A stretch of DNA of 64,000 bases. It comes from Schistosoma mansoni. Its lineage: Eukaryota > Platyhelminthes > Trematoda > Strigeidida > Schistosomatidae. Positions 1-11,561 of the stretch are shown here, piece after piece. The position numbers and the translations under genes are program-made. How positions within the stretch are numbered: the first letter of the stretch is position 1; each line of letters begins with the position of its first letter. The notes under the pieces were generated by a model. The model had not been told where the DNA came from, did not search any database, and worked only from the letters and a program-made list of their open reading frames with translations. Location: the NCBI RefSeq assembly GCF_000237925.1, contig NW_017386028.1:124001-188000 (forward strand), read 5' to 3'.

Positions 1-1522
1 TACAATTGCATATGTAATCAATTCGTTATGAGGTGTAATGAGTATCACATATTATTAATGGCAGCTGTTTCATTTCTCAATGCAACCATAATCAACAAAT
101 AGCAAAATGAACGATTTCACATTAGGCCTTGTTGATGCTTGATGATGATGACTATGACTTCAATATATCATCAACACATCCATTGTCCAAAGAATGTGTT
201 ATCATTCTCATGCGAATTTATTAAGTCAGTCTCCTTATTTTATGAATTCAACTTGATTCAACTGAATAGATTATGTATGGTATGTATCATAGCTGTCAGT
301 TCAAATTACTATAGATAGTAGTTTACTTTTCAGTGATAAACTAGGTTCTCTTAATTACCGATCTTCGTTCTTTCTCATCACATGATCATCTAATGACTCT
401 TTCTGTAATTAATAATTCAACAGTTGGTTCGGTGTTTTCTGCTCTAAATGTTTAATGATTTTTTAAAAAGAAAACTTGTCCTTCTACCACTACTGGACGG
501 CCTATTTTCACATTATTATTATTAGCAGTATTATTATTATTATTAGTACTATTGGGCGTGTATACCTTGTAATAAACAGGCCTGTTGCTATGGTGCTTTT
601 TTAGTGATCCAAACCTAGAGAAAGTCAATATCTATTGTAGTTTATATATAAACTTGTAATATAGAGGATGTAAATGTATATAGACCTATTATTCAATCAT
701 TGGAATAGTATTGGACAGAGTCAAGTTTTATTGCATGTTATGATCATCGTCTATGTAAAGTCTAGTTATTCATTCATTTATTCACTCACTCACTAGAAGT
801 AGTAAATAAACACAAATGCTACTAAATAATCATGTTCAACGTATTTTACGATGAACCACACCTTATTATTATTATTGTTATTATTATTATTATTATTGTG
901 TTGTATGCTGACAAACTATGTATGGTAAATTGTTAAAAGTCATACATTCATTGTAAGCGGTATTGAATAGCGATTTCTGAACTAATGAATAATGATAATG
1001 ATTATAATGGTAGAAAATATTTGTTAGGAGAAATATGAGCCTAGGAGAAAGTAGAAGATTGTGGGACAAAAACTTTTTTAGATAATTAAGAATCTAAGGA
1101 CAGACTAAGAATGAAGTCATCTACACTATTGTGACCAAATCTATCATTCATTGTCTCTAACCATTGATTAAAACAATCACACGGTCACCAGCCAACCAGT
1201 CTGTACTCACATGGCTTAATCTAGAAGTTAGCGACTTTGTGAACTGATGCCATGTTTTGGTTTGACTATTCCTAGTTATCTTCCAACCTGTTCGTCACAT
1301 CAACTATCATCACACTTCGAGGCAAGCAGTTGTTGAGCATGCGTAATACCATACTCCAAGCACTTCAGTCGATAAAAACTTACTAGCTCATTCATCGGTT
1401 TGCAATCCTTATTTGCTCATCAAGCATAGTGTTACAAGAATGCAATACTGTTAATAAATATATATGCACTAGCCGACTAATTACTACTATTATTAGCATT
1501 ACTACTTGACCATAAAATTACC
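1..1522. other. AT-rich intergenic or intronic sequence
   Basis: No gene is recognised here. The stretch is AT-rich, has short ATT/TTA trinucleotide runs (around 523-550 and 865-899), and ends at the truncated 5' boundary of a LINE. If the bZIP gene downstream starts left of the window, this is part of its upstream intron. Confidence 0.5.
865..899. repeat. (TTA)n microsatellite
   Basis: An imperfect TTA/ATT trinucleotide run interrupted by single substitutions. Confidence 0.8.
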
Positions 1523-2886
1523 ATGCTTCCGACAATGATAGTTTTTCTTGACTTGAAAGCAGCATTTGACTCTGTAGACCGAGAGGTTCTGTGGCAGTGT
1601 CTGTCATTGAAAGGTGTACCTGAGAAGTACATAAACCTTTTGAAGGCTCTTTACTCGAACACTATTAGTCGAGTGAGAGCTTATGGCGAACTGTCATATG
1701 ATTTTACAACCTCAAGTGGTGTCCGTCAAGGCTGTCCACTATCCCCTTTTTTGTTTAACTTCATTATAGACCTGTTGCTGGAAATAACACTCTCTTCGAC
1801 TGAATCTACAGGAATTGATCTCCTACCAGGAGGTTCACTTATCGACTTAGAATACGCAGATGACATAGTCCTGTTTGGTGAAGACGCTGGCAAAATGCAG
1901 AGTCTTCTGTTGGAACTCAGTAATAATGCCAGGATGTTTGGGATGCGTTTCTCCCCATCCAAATGTAAATTGTTACTCCAGGACTGGCCTGCGTCAACAC
2001 CCGAACTAAGGATAGGGGGTGAAGTAGTCGAACGCGTCGACAACTTCACTTATCTTGGAAGTCTGATCAGCCCTAATGGGTTGGTGTCTGACGAAATCTC
2101 AGCACGGATTCAAAAAGCTCGTTTGGCTTTTGCCAACTTACGTCACCTATGGCGAAGACGAGATATCCGTCTATCAATTAAGGGACGAGTATACTGCACA
2201 TCAGTTCGTTCTGTTCTACTTTACGGCTGCGAAACATGGCCATTAAGAGTAGAAGATACTCGTAGGTTACTAGTATTTGACCACAGATGCCTTAGAAATA
2301 TTGCTCGCATCTGCTGGGATAACCGGGTAAGTAATAGTGAGGTTAGACACAGGGTATTAGGGAACAATGGTAAATCAGTTGATGAGGTCATGAATCTTCA
2401 TCGACTGAGATGGTTGGGCCATGTGTTACGTATGCCTGAACACCGATTACCACGACGCGCTATGATGACTAGTATTGGGGACGGTTGGAGGAGAGTTAGG
2501 GGCGGCCAAACCAAAACATGGCATCAGTGCTTGAAGTCACTAACTTCTAGTCTGAGCCATGTTGGCAGATGCAGACTACCTGGTTGGGGTCCGCGTGACT
2601 ATCGTAACCAATGGTTGGAGACTCTGTGTGACATGGCTCAGAATCGATCACAATGGCGTAGGTGTATACACTCTTTATCTTCCCTTAAACCTTGAGACTA
2701 AAATTGCTTCATATCTCTCTTCCTTCCTATACTATATCCTTATATACAACCTATAATTTATATACTACTACCAACACTAAATTAACTACTATTAATCCGG
2801 TGTTGATCTTGTTGTGCTAACGAGGTATGGCAACTTGGACCGATGCATATATGTGCCTGGTCCTACGTTGTAGCTGACTGACTGAC
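1523..2886 (+). mobile_element. LINE family A (RTE-like), 5'-truncated copy with RT
   Basis: A non-LTR retrotransposon fragment. A 390-codon frame (1523-2695) starts inside the reverse transcriptase and shows the RT blocks FLDLKAAFDSVD, SSGVRQGCPLSPFLFN, the catalytic LEYADDIVLF and FTYLGSLIS. A C-terminal region follows with FDHRCLRNIARICW and HRLRWLGHVLRMPEH, typical of RTE-like LINEs. The copy lacks endonuclease and the RT N-terminus, as expected of 5' truncation during target-primed reverse transcription. The 3' untranslated region runs to a short (CTGA)n tail at about 2873-2886, shared with the longer copy ending near 15056. The RT frame is intact over its whole remaining length, so this is a relatively young copy. 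Its ATG is an internal codon, not the element's real start. Confidence 0.9.
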
Positions 2887-3189
2887 CATTTTCAATGTAC
2901 CAAATCTTACTTCGAAACAGGATTGTTTTCAAAATTCATAACTACTTACTGATTAAAAGTTTGCAAATGATCGGTTAATCTTTTTTCCTACTACTACTTT
3001 TTAATATTTTCTGGGTTCATTCCTATTCGATTTGTCCATTGAATTTCATATTGTTATTTGTTATGGGATTAAAGCCCATAGGAGAACTTGGAAGCTTATG
3101 TAGTTATAATGTTAGAGATAGTTGCAAATCAACTGATCACTTATCGCATAAGTCTATTATTTACATCATAGATTGACCTTAGTTAAAAA

Positions 3190-3300
3190 TCCATTGAAAA
3201 CCAGGAAGCATTGGAAAACAGTTTTGGTCTGGTGTGGGACTCCTCAGCAGTGCACATCCTCTAACCTATCAAGAATGGAACTTAGGATATTCAGGTCTCG
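3190..3300 (-). repeat. Degraded hammerhead SINE copy
   Basis: On the minus strand this matches the hammerhead part of the SINE seen at 46179-46548: the core CTGAGGAGTCCCACA is followed by a decayed stem III region and then a TTCC-GGTTTTC-like stretch. The tRNA-like head is not clearly recognisable, so this is an old copy. Confidence 0.6.
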
Positions 3301-4325
3301 TGGTGAATACATACTTGGACGAAAAGTTATCCAATGCTTTTTAGTTTTCATGGTCTGTCGAAATAAGGCCGGTCTGTGATGTAAGCCTTAAAACTGAATA
3401 GTCTCCACAACCATTTTTTGTAATAATTTAAATCTCACCACTGATATTAAGGACTAGAATTGATCAATCTATATTTGGCATTTGCGTATACTAAGTCGAC
3501 TACCTCGATATTGTCATTAAGTCACTTGTTCTAAGTAAAGCTGATTGGTGACTATCAGTAGAATCCAGGCGGCGCGTTAGACTCTATTTGAAGCTTGTCA
3601 GTTCCATGTACCTTCACCTCAGTATTGATTTCATACCGGGACTTGAAACCAGTACTTTTAGTGTCAAATGCTCAACACGCTATTTACTAAGCTACTATGT
3701 GCAGATAGCTTGGAAAACAAGGATAAGTTTAAGTTTTCGTAACTATTCGCGTTTTCTCATTTTCGATTTGAAGAACTGCAATTAGTCAACCCACCAGGTC
3801 CTAGTCTCTGTGTGAACATCAGTATTGCGATGCAGTTACATCCAGTTAACTAGTATTAGATAGGATGCGATGCGCTTTCTGGATTCTGCTGGTAGCTGCA
3901 ATTTAACTTTACTTAAAAATCTTCACAAACCCTTCATGTTAATCATGTTATTTATTGTCAGTTTTGTAATAATTCATCAGATAAAAATTCGACTTACATT
4001 GTTAACAGATTACTTATTTAGAATTCTTGCTCTAATAATCAATCTGAATCGGAAATGATAAAATAATGCTAGAATATAATAATGAAATGTGTTGTAAGTT
4101 TTTTCTAACATGTAATCATAAATAATTATCAAATGTTGAGAGCCTCATCTTCTAATGAATAGTGTTACGTCCTTGAATCTGTCTACCCACTTAGTGCCGA
4201 GTATAATGTAGATTAAGACCTTGACACGATAGACTGACTGGCTTAACCTTGAGGCCAATATGCGTGAGTTCGAAATAGAGGTAGAGAGACGAAAACTATT
4301 CTGTCCCTGATTGGCTGGCAAGCAC

Positions 4326-4345
4326 GAGAGAGAGAGAGAGAGAGA
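4326..4345. repeat. (GA)n microsatellite
   Basis: A short pure GA dinucleotide run. Confidence 0.9.
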
Positions 4346-5040
4346 AGACAAAGACAGATGGAACACTAATCACTTTATTCCAACCCGATCTAGCACTCGA
4401 ATTCCCAATTCGATTAGGATGAAAAGTTACACGAATAAATAGATGACTAAGGTGACCACAACGTACAATAATTAGAAAAATACAGTTATGTCCAAAACTG
4501 GGGAATTATAGTAGAAAATAGGGTACAAAAGATTACGTCTAAATGACAATAGCTTTAGAACAGAAAATGCTATGGCAATGAATTATACATCAAACGAAAG
4601 CTTATGATCTGTAGAATAGGCTAGGGCAAAAGTAAATGTTACAGTTTTACAAGCTTTGAATTAAATGAATTAACGTCCCCAAAAATAGCTTCCGTAATTT
4701 GTTCAGGCTTCTTGTTTTGCGGTTCACATCAAATAGTTATTTTAAAAAAAGTACATTTAAGTCAGTTGTTCACGACAATTTAAATAATGATAGTTCTTTT
4801 GGATATAAACCACTTGACAATTCTCCCTAATTGGTCACAGTAATAAATAATTGAATGTTTGTTTATTCCTGTAGTACTAATCCAGGTGCAGTATAGCCAC
4901 TAGTTTAAGTGACTCGATATCGCATCACTACTAAAGGCTTAGACAAATATCGTGTTTATTCATTACTCAGTTATCAGTGAATGTAAATATCTCAATCCTG
5001 CAGATAGTTGGTGGCTGTTTAGACAGATCAGTGGTTACGT

Positions 5041-5690
5041 CTTTATTTATTTATTTAAACACATAAATATTGGTACAAGGAAGCACCAGATAAATATGCG
5101 CCTCACAAATCTCATTCGATTTGTGTGAGGGCTGTGATACTGCCCAGGTGCCCAGACTGAAGCAGGTGGTTTTCTTAGGGGGCCACACCCCGAGCCTTTG
5201 ACCTGAAGGTCTAGTCCACAAGGCAGTGGAGCATCGTAAGGAGTTGCAGTCCCCATGGTAGCTGATGACCAACGATTGGTTCATATGACATTTGTTCCTT
5301 CAGGATACTGGAGCCCATGTGCACCATTGGTTTGGAATCAGGGTTTTCCAACTCCCCAAGATGGATCGTCCATATCCACCAACCCGGTTGAAGCGCCGGA
5401 CATTCGCTTTTCGTCCTCTCGATTTCGTAAACAACAGTAATGCCACGAGAAGGCAGTGAGTAGAACTTCCCTGGTAGGGGCTATATATTCGCGTGGCCAT
5501 GTTTGAGCATTTGGAGAGGGAGAGCAGACTCTCCCCACTCTCGGCCGTACCAGGGCATTTGGGGGTTCAGTTAGGTCTTGGACTGTGAAGATTAGTGGTT
5601 CAGGTTCAAATTTCACAGAGACCACCAGTTACTTTGAGATAACCTATGACACGACTAAGACATAATCTATTATATGCTTTGTTTCTTCAA
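5041..5690 (-). mobile_element. Non-autonomous LINE-derived element, copy 1
   Basis: A repeat of about 650 bases, read on the minus strand, ending in an (AAAT)n tail at 5041-5056. The body is about 98% like the copy at 15708-16160 and more distantly like 19690-20150. Its last ~55 bases before the tail (rev. comp. of 5055-5107) resemble the 3' end of LINE family D at 16230-16285: both carry AACACATAAATATTGGT and GCACCAGATA. Elements that borrow the 3' end of a LINE are normally mobilised by it. The minus strand keeps a frame containing LPWDCNSLRCS-like and VWPPKKTTCF-like blocks. In this copy that frame is broken by one extra C near 5254. No RT or endonuclease is encoded. Confidence 0.75.
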
Positions 5691-6751
5691 TGGTATGCTC
5701 TCATTTAGAAAAGGATATATAACTAATTGTATTTAAACTTAACATTGAATAAATGTTAATTTTCAAAAAAAATATTTACAATATATATTGATAAAAAACA
5801 CTTAGAAGGATTCAGACTGACGAAAAACATGGAGGACAGAATATTGAATGAAATTATAATGTAAGCTATTCAATTTTTTAGGTAAAATATCATTTGGATG
5901 TGTAGTCTTATCATCTGATTCTTCAATCTTGATGCATTCAATCTAACATAATTGGTCACAAACTCACTGTATATTCCTTTACATATATTTGATTAATAGA
6001 TGATTGCTTCACTAAATTAAGAATAGTTTTCATTCTAAAGTCATCAGAATTAAGTAATTATACAATTTGGAACCATTGTTTGTGATATATTCATTGTTTT
6101 CGATATGTGATATCGTTAATCATGTCAAATATGTGTCATAAGGATATTTCAACTTTAAAAATCAAAATTATGCTTTTATAGTGAGAGATTTTGTTCATAT
6201 GAATGACCGATAAAATAGTTTATACTTTAAAAGATATACTTGAAACCTTTTGTGTTGGACTATCACTGGTACTAATTATAACTCGGAAACGATCACGAGT
6301 CGTGTAATGTAGAAATATTTATAGCAATTTGAACATTCTAGTGTGATGCATCAAAAATTGTATTGTATGTTACATAAACTAGCGTAATTGATGATTATTA
6401 AAATGGGTTTGCTAGAATTAGATTTGATTTCTCTACATTATCAGCTAGATTTTAATAAACTGAATGATCTTAGATATTGACGTATGTTAATTCAGATTTT
6501 TTCACTGTTTTGTTCCACCCGTTAAAACTTTCAGAAATTGTTCCAACTTTTTTCACCATCAGTGTCCTTAGTATTATGCTTACCTTAACATGAGGTAAAC
6601 TTTAAAAAGTTACCAATGAGGCTTTTTCAGACTGCTTTTGAAAGGATATTTAGATAATTTATATGAGAAACAGGAAATTAGTTCGAAAGATTCACTTTGA
6701 TGTGTTAAATTCTTTTGAGTGATTTTTCTTTTTCATTTTTACCTACATTAG
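5691..6751. other. Intron sequence upstream of the bZIP exon
   Basis: AT-rich sequence without recognisable genes. It ends in a pyrimidine-rich tract (6720-6745) and the AG at 6750-6751 that serves as splice acceptor for the bZIP exon. Confidence 0.6.
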
Positions 6752-6961
6752 GTTAGTGATGATGAAGCTAGACGTCGTGCTAAACGACGTGAGCGTAATC
6801 GAGTCGCAGCGGCCAAATGTAGACAAAGAAGACAAGATCAAATTGAAGAGTTACAGCATCGTGTTGATGCATTGACTAGAACAGGACAAGAACTTCGTTC
6901 ATCTCTACATTCATTAGATTTAGAACGAGCTAGACTAGAAAGTCTTGTAGAAGAACATAAA
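6752..6961 (+). CDS. bZIP exon of a Fos/ATF3/JDP-type transcription factor
   Basis: An internal exon of exactly 70 codons, phase 0 at both ends, with acceptor AG at 6750-6751 and donor GTGAGT from 6962. It encodes an acidic lead-in (VSDDEA), a basic DNA-binding region (RRERNRVAAAKCRQRR) and a leucine zipper. The N-x7-C/R basic motif with AAAKCR is the signature of the Fos, ATF3 and JDP2 branch, which bind AP-1/CRE-like sites as dimers in the nucleus. Heptad positions continue through LQHRVDAL, LRSSLHSL and LESLVEEHK. In family members the zipper is followed by a His and a short Cys-containing stretch. Joining to the exon at 26542 gives EEHKIAGCPA, which fits that pattern. The N-terminal exons were not found and probably lie left of the window. 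The exact orthologue (Fos versus ATF3/JDP2) is not resolved. Confidence 0.88.
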
Positions 6962-9446
6962 GTGAGTTGAATTATTGAGTTGAATAATTATATTACTCTT
7001 TTTAAACAAGAAGTAACAATGTTCAATCACATTGAGAAAAGAAACACAGCTTGATAAATTACATTTACATTTGTACAAAATTTGTGGTTAAGATTCGCAT
7101 CAGATATTTTATTGAGTCATGTATTTGAGCTATTGAGTTGGAATCATTTTATACTTCATACTTCAATCCTACCTCATATATTTTTCTTCAACTTTATCCT
7201 ACTGGTAGATCCCATCTTCAATTGCCTAGGAAATAATTTCATTGGCCTGAACTAATTATTTTTGTTATATTAATACGTTAAACATTTCTTATGAGATTAC
7301 TTGTTACATAACATAAAAAATTAGATTGTTGTTGTTCATGCGCTTGATAATAAATACAACGACTTAATATACTAGGTATTCGGTGGGTAGACTAGATCGT
7401 GATTTGGGATCACTAAATTCAATCGTGTGATATACAGACACAAGCCCAACCAACGATTGAAAATGAGATAATAGAGACACGATATTACATTCACTTCAAC
7501 TTCAAGCAGTCAACCACAGTTTAGTCCGAGTAGGAACCTTGAGTGAATCATTTGTGAAATCAATAGTAGGAAAGAGTTTACAGTATCATTTAGTGTCTTA
7601 TATACTCAGAATAGCTGGATATCTATTTTCACTCACTGAGGAGCCATGGCTCACGAGTAGTAGTTCGTTAGCAGTGTTTGTATGACGTTGGAATTACATG
7701 ATCGACTTTAAATTGGCGATTGATATGAATTTTAGTCGGAACGTTTGTCTCTACCTATATCCAACATTAAATGAAATACGGGATGATCATGAGTTATTTC
7801 ATATTGCTACGACTATTTCGGTTAGAATAAATAAGCAGCATTATCAACTCTCATGTTGTTATTTTTTGAGACAGCCGAAGGCACTTCCGAGCTACGAACG
7901 ATTGGGAGATTCTTCTAGTAAGAAAAAAAGTCAACGCGAACTAGATGAACCAGACAACCAAATTAGTCAACACTTCAAGGATAATCCTCCATGTGATACA
8001 AAAGAGGGTATTCAGGAACTCAGGAAAAGCTTGATATTAAAAGAATTCGTAGTTGTAATAGAACAGCTCTGTTTATGTAACATGACCAATCAAATAATAA
8101 CGGAGATCAGTACTAAAAATACGAATCGGGAAAAATTACTTGAGGCTTCCGTACGCGTCAGAACTGCCGTTTATCAGTAGACAGCTAAATTGCTTAATAA
8201 CTTGCTACATCTGTGTCAAAGCCAACTTGACAAATGTAGGCGAAGTTGTGAAGTTGACAGCTTTCCAATGATCATCAGTTAATGTGTGGCTCTATAAAGT
8301 TTAATTAATTTCATTTTTAGTCACCTTGTTTCTATACTGTCAATGCAAAAAAAAAATCCCTGTTACTAGATTGCTATTTCGTTGATAACATCATATCACA
8401 TCCATTATTTTTGTTTACTTATCAGTAAGTAAAATGACGACTAATTAGAAGTCCTTATCAATTAAATTAACTATTTTCTGAATTCAGTTCAGTCAGTTAT
8501 TTATCTAATGAAGTTGAATTTTGCAAAGTTTAATTATGTCCATTGAACAACAGGATCAATACAATAAAGATGAATGTTTACTTTTAGACATGTAGCTACC
8601 AGATATTCATCTCTTCGAGCTGATGTGATGATGATATGCTGTGTATTGCTTTTACCACCGGTGGCTATGATACAGGTCACATTGTCAGTTATTTGTTTGA
8701 TTTATTTTCTTATACATGATAGAATGGTTTTACTCAGTGTTAACACGAAATTATCTGAGTTGATAAATATTGTCTTATTTAAGATAAATGCAGTGAACTA
8801 AACAAATAGAATAGAACTATATGCATAATAGTAAATTAACTCATTTAAAATTTGTCAGAATTATTCCACAGTGAAAAAAATATCTAGACAACAGAGACGG
8901 AATAAAACTAACAGATAAAAATAAAACAGCTACTCAAACGAATAAACTTTTAAACATAGTTTATATACGAAGTGAAGATTTATGTACTCAAAGCTTTTGA
9001 TCTAATCGACTTATAGTGATAATTCCCAACTGCTTAAATGAAAATGGATAGATTTATGTTCATATTGACCCCCCTTTTGACTGAAAACCGAATGTGCTTT
9101 ATTCGATTAAATTATATAAGGTATGAGTATCAATTACCGTCAAATTACTTGTGGAATAAATCTCAAACATTTTGAATATTAGTAGGGTTGTATCCCACCA
9201 TATATTTAGTCGTGAAAACCATTGTTACTTTACACAAATTATTGTCATTAACTGGAGTCCCGGGAACTTCACTGAAACATCACTATTCTGGAATGATTGC
9301 TTGTAAAGCATAGGAATGAATAGAAACAAATCTCTTGTTGATGGACGAGGTTATTCTGTCCCGAAATAATACATAAGCACCCCTATGGCCTACCGTATCT
9401 AAATATATATATTGATACAAAGCCATGCATTTGATATCAGTATCAA

Positions 9447-9704
9447 CCTAAAACACAACGGTACAACACCCCTAAATGCCCACTGGGCCCAACCTCAGAT
9501 CACATCATAACAGCAAGGAAATTAACTAAAAAAAAAAAAAGTAAGGGGAAAAAAGACCTAAAACAAAAAAGGAAACCACAAGAAACTCACAAGAAAATCC
9601 AAAAAATTTAAGGGGGGGAAGCCTACCCAATGGGAAATCGGACAAGAACACCCCCAACCAAAAATCCCCCACCAAAACAAAAAGGCTCCAACACCAACAA
9701 AAAC
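9447..9704. other. Low-quality sequence: corrupted copy of the opposite arm
   Basis: This stretch aligns without large gaps to the reverse complement of about 25201-25462. The differences fall almost entirely on T positions of the good copy, each replaced by the base next to it. For example, AATAAATAAATAG becomes a run of A ending in G, and AACACTTCTATCC becomes AACACCCCCAACC. It should not be read as real sequence, and frames here are artefacts. Confidence 0.85.
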
Positions 9705-9904
9705 NNNNNNNNNNNNNNNNNNNNNNNNNNNNNNNNNNNNNNNNNNNNNNNNNNNNNNNNNNNNNNNNNNNNNNNNNNNNNNNNNNNNNNNNNNNNNNNN
9801 NNNNNNNNNNNNNNNNNNNNNNNNNNNNNNNNNNNNNNNNNNNNNNNNNNNNNNNNNNNNNNNNNNNNNNNNNNNNNNNNNNNNNNNNNNNNNNNNNNNN
9901 NNNN
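9705..9904. other. Assembly gap (200 N)
   Basis: A run of exactly 200 N, which looks like a placeholder of arbitrary size. Confidence 0.99.
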
Positions 9905-10704
9905 TGTAGTTCACATGAACTCTGTAACTCGACATTTAAAGTCACAAAACTGATGTATATGTCAGCATGTTATAGATAAGTGTTTGAATTTTATTGTCAG
10001 TTTGAAATAGAACTCGTCACTAGACTTCTTCTATTTAAGAATTAAGATTGATAGGATAGTCAGGCATATGACAAACACGAGATGATCATATCTGATACCT
10101 CTAACAATGACTCGTCTCGAATAAATTGTACTTGAGAAGATGGTTATTATTATTATTACTATTGCATGATCATTTAAGTTTACGTAGATCACTCAACAGA
10201 TGGAAGTCTACAAATAGTGAATAATCATGTTATTCGCTTATAGAACCCTTGATTATGACATAGTTTTGACCTACAAAAAATAACTTTTCAATTTGTTTCA
10301 AGATCGGAGTAAATACTTTAGCAATCAAAGTGAATTCTTTAAGTATGTTAAACCTTATTTGAAATTTCGATTTGAAAAACTATAGGTTATGTTTAAAAGT
10401 AGTTAATGAGAACCGAATGATACAAAACGAATTCATGTTAGTTTGAATGTTTTAAATTACATGTCCTGTTCTCTATTCATAACAATATATGTCATATTTA
10501 AGCAGTCAAATATTACATTAATCAGATATAGAAAGTCACCTTGCGTTTTGTCATGTAAAGTCAGTTGTAATATCAACTAAAACACCAGTGGCCACATTGC
10601 AAGTTGATCAATAGAATTCGGTCAGTACTAAAAATGTTTAGACATAAATTAGACTGGCCACTATCTATTGATTAATTGTAAAAACATATCAGTCCTACAG
10701 GTCA

Positions 10705-10880
10705 CTCGGGGCCCGGATAGCCCAGTAGAAACGTCTCCGGCTATGAAGCTGAATGACAGGAGATAGAATCCGTCAGGGAGCATCAGTTCCTTCAAGAATA
10801 CAGGTATACCTTAGTGAAGAGTGCCTATTAGCATAAACCTAAGTATATGGTTTTTTGTTGACTACTTTCTACCACTACCT
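10705..10880 (+). repeat. tRNA-derived SINE, second family
   Basis: A tRNA-like head (GGATAGCCCAGTAG as A box, then a decayed B box around GATAGAATCC) is followed by a tail shared with the minus-strand copy at 36430-36665: CAAGA-TACAGGTA-ACCTTA and GACTAC-TTCTACCACTACCTTA. It lacks the hammerhead module and so is distinct from the Sm-alpha-type SINE. Confidence 0.65.
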
Positions 10881-11561
10881 TACAGCTCAAAATAGTGCAT
10901 GCAATGTCGAGAGTCATACAGACTAGTGGCCACATTGCAATTTGGTCGATAGGAGTCGATCTGCTCTGTGAAAGACATGACACGTATGTCACTGGTCACT
11001 ACTCAATGAGCAATCAATTGTAAATAACACATTCTTCAATTGTTTTTTTTATTAAAAAAAACAATAATTAGATAATATTTACTACGAGCAATACTAACAC
11101 AGCATAATTTTATAAATAGTGGATTATGATGGCGTTAACTGGATTTCGATATTTCCTATCTTAGTTGAATCAAACAGTAACACCAATTCAAATCATCATT
11201 CTAAATATGTATGTAGTCTAACTCCCGACCATTGCTGTTACCTTGACGTGGTGGTCAAGCTTGCCTATCGTGATGAAGCAATCGAGCTATACTGGCTGGA
11301 ACAATCGTTCCTCGAGGTCCTGCCATGCCAGACAGGTCGGTTGAAGAGCGGTAAGACTAAAAGCAGCAATCCCAAGTTCCGAAGGCGAAGTCGTACTGCC
11401 GACTGTACAGAAGTGTGACGGCAGTAAGGTGTTTCCTTCAGACAACCAGCATGATAGCGATTCTGCCTTCCCACAAGGAGGGGTGGGGTTAGAAAAGGTC
11501 GACCCTAAAAATACACACCTCGCCTTATCCCACGGATTTCCGTCTCCGGCGGTAAGGCCCT

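Larger units (their letters stand above)
2887..5040. other. Gene-free spacer with SINE traces
   Basis: No coding gene is supported. The stretch holds a degraded hammerhead SINE (3190-3300), a further low-complexity tRNA-like trace around 3545-3700, and a (GA)n run at 4326-4345. Open frames here are short and have no recognisable domain. Confidence 0.5.
8635..10244 (+). repeat. Left arm of a large inverted duplication (interrupted by a gap)
   Basis: From 8635 to about 9446 and from 9905 to about 10244 this stretch is the reverse complement of 26270-25460 and 23644-23303. The parts I compared are essentially identical except for a few differences close to the inner edge (around 10210-10240). 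The stretch in between is a corrupted copy (9447-9704) plus a 200-N gap. If the arms are collinear, the missing piece corresponds to 23645-25200, about 1556 bases. Confidence 0.9.

Noticed and set aside
7698-8180. Plus-strand open frame of 160 codons in the bZIP intron
   Set aside because: No recognisable domain, no splice or promoter context, and composition like surrounding sequence. Could be a repeat remnant; not enough to call a gene.
9526-9953. Open frames across the first N run
   Set aside because: They consist of N and of the T-depleted corrupted sequence; not real.
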